From the NCBI GenBank assembly GCA_028826165.1, contig JAPDFW010000074.1:361535-425534 (forward strand): DNA of 64,000 nt, given 5' to 3'. Origin of the DNA: Anaeramoeba ignava. Its lineage: Eukaryota > Metamonada > Anaeramoebidae. Of the stretch, positions 59,199 through 64,000 are shown piece after piece. Every line of letters begins with the position of its first letter. Within the stretch, counting starts at the first letter, position 1. The notes beneath the pieces were generated by a model, which saw only the letters and a program-made list of their open reading frames with translations, searched no databases and had not been told where the DNA came from. The translations under genes were made by a program, and so were the position numbers.

Positions 59199-62100
59199 AT
59201 GAATCAAAAATCAAAAGAGTTAAAATTAAAAGAAATTCAATAAATTCTTAATAAAACAAGCTAATAAACAATTTGGTTTAATTTTTGAAAATGAAGAAAG
59301 TTCAGATTTTAAAATTTATTGTGGAAAAGATAAAATTTCAATTCCTTGTCATAAATTTATTTTAGAATCTCGTTCAAAATATTTTATGATAAAAACAAAA
59401 GAAAATCAAATAAATTCAATTCATTTTAATAATTTTAGTTCAGAAATTGTTAAACCAATTATTAAATTTTTATAATGGAAAATTTAAATTTGATAAACAA
59501 AAATTTGAAGAATATTTTTAATTTTGCAAATGAAATCAAATCAAAAAGAAATTAAAAACAAAAATTGAACTTGAAATTGAATTGATTTTAAATGTTGAAA
59601 ATATTTTGGAAATTTATTCCAAAACCCAAAAAATCAAATCAAAAAATCTTTTACAAATTTGTCAACAATTCATTTCTCAAAATGTTCAATTAATTTCTCC
59701 AAATCAAGAAATTGAAAAAAATTTAAATCAAAATGAAATTGAATATCAAAATCAAAAAGAATTTTTTACAAGTTTTCCAAATGGAAGTGAATTGTTTAAA
59801 ATTTGGAAAGAAATTATATCAAAGAATTATACTGAAGTAAAGAAAAAATAATTTAATTTAAAATAGTCAAACAAAAATTAATTTAATTTTCTTTTAGATT
59901 AATGAAAAAATTATTGAATTTGGTTTATTATTTCAAACTTCATTTCAAAAATGGAATCCAATTCAAACAAAATCAAATCAAAATCAAAATGAAAAATATT
60001 TTGAAAATGAAGCAATTAATGAAGCAATTTTACAAAAAGAAGCTCATCCAATAAAAATTTATTCATTTCATTATAAATTTATTAATTTATTCAAAGATTT
60101 TATTAAAGGTTTTTATTGTTATTTTTATTATAATTCTTTTTTTTTTGGAAAAATGAAAATATTAAAAATTTTTAAAACACAAAAAGGAAATCAAAAGGAA
60201 AACATTCAAGCTCATAAAAATTTGATTTTCTTTATCAATCATTTCAATCATTTCAAAATCAAAATTTAATCGTCAAATTTTATTTGAAAATGAAATTTTT
60301 CAAATTATTCAAGATTTATTGAATTTACAAAAATCTTTTTAAATTAATGGAAAACTTATTTTTCAAAAACAAAACGAATCAAATTCTTCACTTTCAATTT
60401 ATTATTTAATTGAAATCCAATTTATTCTTTCAGAAATTATGGAAATTTTATATCAATTTTTAAGACCAAGAAGAAAAGTTCTTCCAAAATGAAAAATTTT
60501 AGAATCATTTAAAAACAAAAATAATTTCATTATTAATTGGTAAATTTAAATTTAAATATTAAATATTAAATTATTTAAAATTAATTTAAAAATAATAGAA
60601 TGTTTTGAAATTATTTTAAATCTCAGAAAATCATTCATTTTCACAACAAAACAATTTGAGAAATTCAATCAAAAATTCCTCAAATTTTTGAGATTTGTTA
60701 TGAATTAAATTTATTATCAGAAAAAGAAAAATTGATTTAATTTTACTTTTTAACATCTTTTAAACCTCCAAATTTATCATCATCTCTTCCAAATATTGGA
60801 TTTTCAAATGAAGAGAAAATAAATTTGGCATTCAAGTTGAAATTGGTTTCTTGAATTTCAAAAAGAAAATGAAAAAGAAAATGAAAATGAAGAAAAATAG
60901 TAGAATATGAAATGAATGAAATTGAAGATTTTTCCAAACAAATTATTTGTATTTGATCCAAAAATCAAAAAAGAAGAAAATCATTTCATTTTACAAAATT
61001 TCAAACCTTTAAAAGGAAATTTAATTCATTTTGAATTTGATTTTCGTTCAAATATTTTCCAATTCCTTGTTAAAATTATTGAAGAAGAAAATATAATTGA
61101 ACAAATTATAAACAATAATAATATTTCATATATTGGGGATTTTATTCTTTGGGTTTCTTATTATTTTCAATTAGCCTTACCAAAAAATTTGAAAGAAGAT
61201 CAAAATCAAAATGAAAATATTAAACCAAAAAAAGTATCAGAAATTAATTTATACAACCACTATTTGGATATACTTTTTAATCATATTAGAAATTTCAAAA
61301 GATTGGAAAAATCAAATGAAAATGATTTATCAAAAATATAAGAAAAGAATTAGATAAATTTGCAAATGAAACAAAAAGAAAAGTTAATAATTTCAAAGAA
61401 AGATTATTTTTTTATATTGATTTATTCAAAAATCCAAATGAAAATTCATCTTTTAATTCATATTCTATCAAATCAACAAAATTATTCAAATTCAAAAATT
61501 TATCAAAATATTTACCCTCAAGTTCAAATGTATGTTTTATTTGAATTAAAGAGAATGATTATTAATGATGTAGAGATAAAAGAAATTCTTAACTTTTTCA
61601 AAAATGGAGGTTGGGAAATTTGTTTTTCTGATTATTTTATCAGAAATAATTTCAATAATTCGAATGTAAAGAAAAATCTAAAATTTAAATTTAAATTTAA
61701 TTTAATTTTAATTTAATTTTAATTTCAATTGGATTAAATTAAATGAAATTCAGATTTACAAACATTATTAATTGATCTCATGATTAATGTTTTAACATTT
61801 CAAGATTATTTTGGTTATAAATTCTTATTTAATCAAATTTTCAAAAATCAAAATATCAAATCAAATTTATCGTTATTAAATCGATTTTTAGAATGATAAT
61901 TGAACTTATCAATAAAAATCCTCAAATTTCATCAAATAAGATTATTGAAAATTAAAGCATTTGAAGGAATTGAAGAAATTTTGTTTCATTCAATCCAAAA
62001 ACAAAATAAATCAATTGAATTATGTTTAAAAATTCTAGATTTGTTATTTCAAAAAGCAGATATTGAAATTATTTTGCAAAATCAAGAACTTACCATTAGT

Positions 62101-63990
62101 TTAATTAAATTATTTAAAAACAAAATTACTCAAAAAATTTCTTTAACTCATATTCCAAAAATTCTTGAAAAACAAAAATTCAAATGGAGAAAAGGAGAAT
62201 CAATTCATCTATTTTTGTTTCAAAATTTTATTTTTAATTCAAGAAATCAATTTAAAAACAAAATCAAAACCAAGAATCAAATGAAATTTAATGATATTGA
62301 AGAACTTTTTCAAAATGTTCAGAATCAATTTCAAAAACCGAGAAGTTATTCAACAAATAATTTTTAAATTCAAAAACTATTATTCATTTTTCAGACATTA
62401 TTAGATGAAAAGAACAAAAATCAACTCATCTTATTTTAATATTTTTGAATGAACTTATCAGAAACAATGAAACAATTTATTTTACGAATTTCATCAATTA
62501 ATTCCAAAATCTGAATTTATTAAATTATTTTATGAAACAGAAAAAGAAAAGCCAACAGAAAAATTATTACAAATTCTTTTTGATTTAATGATTAGTAATG
62601 GCAAATTTTTCATTAGAGGAATAATTTTATTATCAGAAACAAAATATGATAAATATTATTTTGGAACTTTATTGCCAAAATCAAAAGGGAAAATGAAAAA
62701 GAATTTGATAAAGTTTTGAAACTTTATCGAATTTTTGTGAGAAATCAATTCATAATATTTATTGTTTTGTGAAAAGAATTATTTCCTTTTTACTTGAATT
62801 AATCCCCAATATTCAAATTTAAATTTATTCAAAAATTATTCAATTTATTTGGAAAACTTGGAAACATAAATTTCTTGTTTGTGAAATGAAGAAATATTTT
62901 TCCATTTGAAAAGATCAATTAAGAAAAAGAAAAGAAAAGCAAATCAATTTGCAAATTTAATGTTAATTGAATTAAGAAAAATGATAAATCAAAATCAAGA
63001 TCAAGATCCAATAAATTTTTGATTTTTATGAAGAAAATTCAAAATATAAAACTTCCAACTTTCAAAAATGATTTTAATTTCGGAAAATTTTTTTTTTTAC
63101 TTGGATAAGAATTGAAGATTTTCAAATGAGCAATATTCCTTTATCAAAAAGAAAATGAATTGAAAAATGAAAAATGAAATTTGTTTAAAAACAAAAATAT
63201 TTAGTTTTTAAACAGAAAATTCAAAAGGAATTGAATTACTTTGGAATTTAACAAAGAAAACAAAAACCAAAATCTTATTTATCAAATCTATTCAAATCAA
63301 GAAAATCAAATTATTGGAATCAAGATTTCCATTTGTCGAAAATGGTATTTTTCTTTTTCACACAAAAATACAAAATCAAATTAGAACTTGAAATAACAAT
63401 TTATATTGATGGAAATCAACAGAAAACAATAATTTAAAAACAAAATTGGGAATGGAAAAATTTTATCAAAATGAAATTGGTTCAAATTTTTACATTTTCA
63501 ATTCAACAAAAAGAAATTCAAAATCAAATTCAAATTCAGCAACCGTATTTTATGGACAGATGGGAACAATTTATATTTTCAAAATTTTTAATGAAAATCA
63601 AGTTAAAGCAATTCAATTTTGAGCAAATTATAATTATTTTTATCAAAATGAAATTTTCAAATATTCAAGTTCAGAATTTGAAAAAGATCAGTGAAGAAAT
63701 TAACTCAAAAATAATAATTTATCATAATCCAAAAACAATACAAAGAAAATTTATTGAATGAATCTTCAACAAATATTATCAAAAACATTCAGCACAATAA
63801 GAAGATGATTCATTTACAACAACTATTACAAGATATTATTCACTGTTTAGGAGGATTTGAAGATATTTTTATTTAATTTTAGAAATTGATGAATTATTCA
63901 AGAAGGAAACAGTACCAAAAATAATCAAATGAAGTCAATGAAGAAGAAAACTGGAAAATCAAAATGAAAAATCAAAACGAAAAATAATGG
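59199..63990 (+). pseudogene. BTB plus BEACH-family gene, heavily frame-broken, partial
   Basis: A start ATG at 59,199 follows AAAAAGCAAAA. Pieces in changing frames read: BTB domain (59,257-59,480; FKIYCGKDKISIPCHKFILE, SKYFMIKT), a BACK-like helix region (59,570-59,850), then QTSFQKWNP and a His-Pro helix (about 59,930-60,105), SKFNRQILF (about 60,258), more helical repeat (60,916-62,367), and near 63,535-63,600 a ConA-like ending (VFYGQMGTIYIF) followed by IIHCLGGFEDIF near 63,840. The last two match neurobeachin-type proteins; the middle two match the gene at 862-1564. Stops and one-base shifts occur every 50-300 bp, far more than elsewhere. Either a decaying gene or a poorly read contig end. 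The BEACH domain would lie beyond the window. Confidence 0.6.
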
Positions 63991-64000
63991 TACAATAATG

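Noticed and set aside
59199-63990. Stop-codon reassignment to explain in-frame stops
   Set aside because: All three stops occur there together with frame shifts, while intact genes elsewhere end normally with TAA, TAG or TGA.

Overview
This is nuclear DNA of a very AT-rich protist. Evidence for a eukaryote: short GT-AG introns, actin, an Abi subunit of the SCAR/WAVE complex, BEACH proteins, PACS, a myotubularin, and nucleolar DEAH/DEAD-box helicases. Asn-Gln/Glu-Asn hexamer tracts, BTB-BACK-TLDc proteins and secreted FG-GAP/FN3 receptors make me think of an anaeramoebid or amoebozoan-like organism (inference; Anaeramoeba is my best guess). Genes are closely packed, with 57-200 bp between many neighbours, on both strands.

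Layout. 1-1564 (-): N-terminal part of a BEACH-family gene running off the left edge. 1765-6500 (-): PACS-type sorting adaptor, eight exons. 6709-10924 (-): ZGRF1-type protein (DUF2439, GRF zinc finger, SF1 helicase). 11035-12516 (-): ADAL-type deaminase. 12587-15921 (-): myotubularin phosphatase. 15992-21315 (+): DHX37/Dhr1 DEAH helicase whose Walker A motif is split by a 305-residue intein, the main discovery here. 21400-30616 (+): WDFY/LvsA-like BEACH-WD40 giant protein. 30726-33431 (-): DDX56/Dbp9 DEAD-box helicase. 33503-43435 (+): two near-identical BTB-BACK-TLDc genes flanking an FG-GAP/FN3 receptor gene, then Abi. 43677-48754: a 5,078-bp DNA transposon (27-bp inverted repeats, TTAA target duplication, transposase plus Ulp1-like protease) inserted in a 144-bp satellite array. 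49251-56181 (-): two more FG-GAP/FN3 receptor genes in a tandem segmental duplication. 57206-58335 (+): actin with two one-base frame breaks. 59199-63990 (+): eroded or badly read BTB plus BEACH-type gene.

Themes. (1) Introns fall in two classes: 54-157 bp, and 416-1018 bp inflated by gene-specific tandem repeats. (2) Several conserved genes carry one-base frame breaks, nearly all in A/T runs; these look more like read errors than decay, but should be checked. (3) DHX37 and DDX56 both serve ribosome assembly; actin, Abi and the FG-GAP receptors suggest adhesion and motility; PACS, myotubularin and the BEACH proteins belong to membrane traffic. There is no operon logic; co-location seems incidental except for the locally duplicated receptor and BTB modules. 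I saw no tRNA, rRNA or CRISPR.
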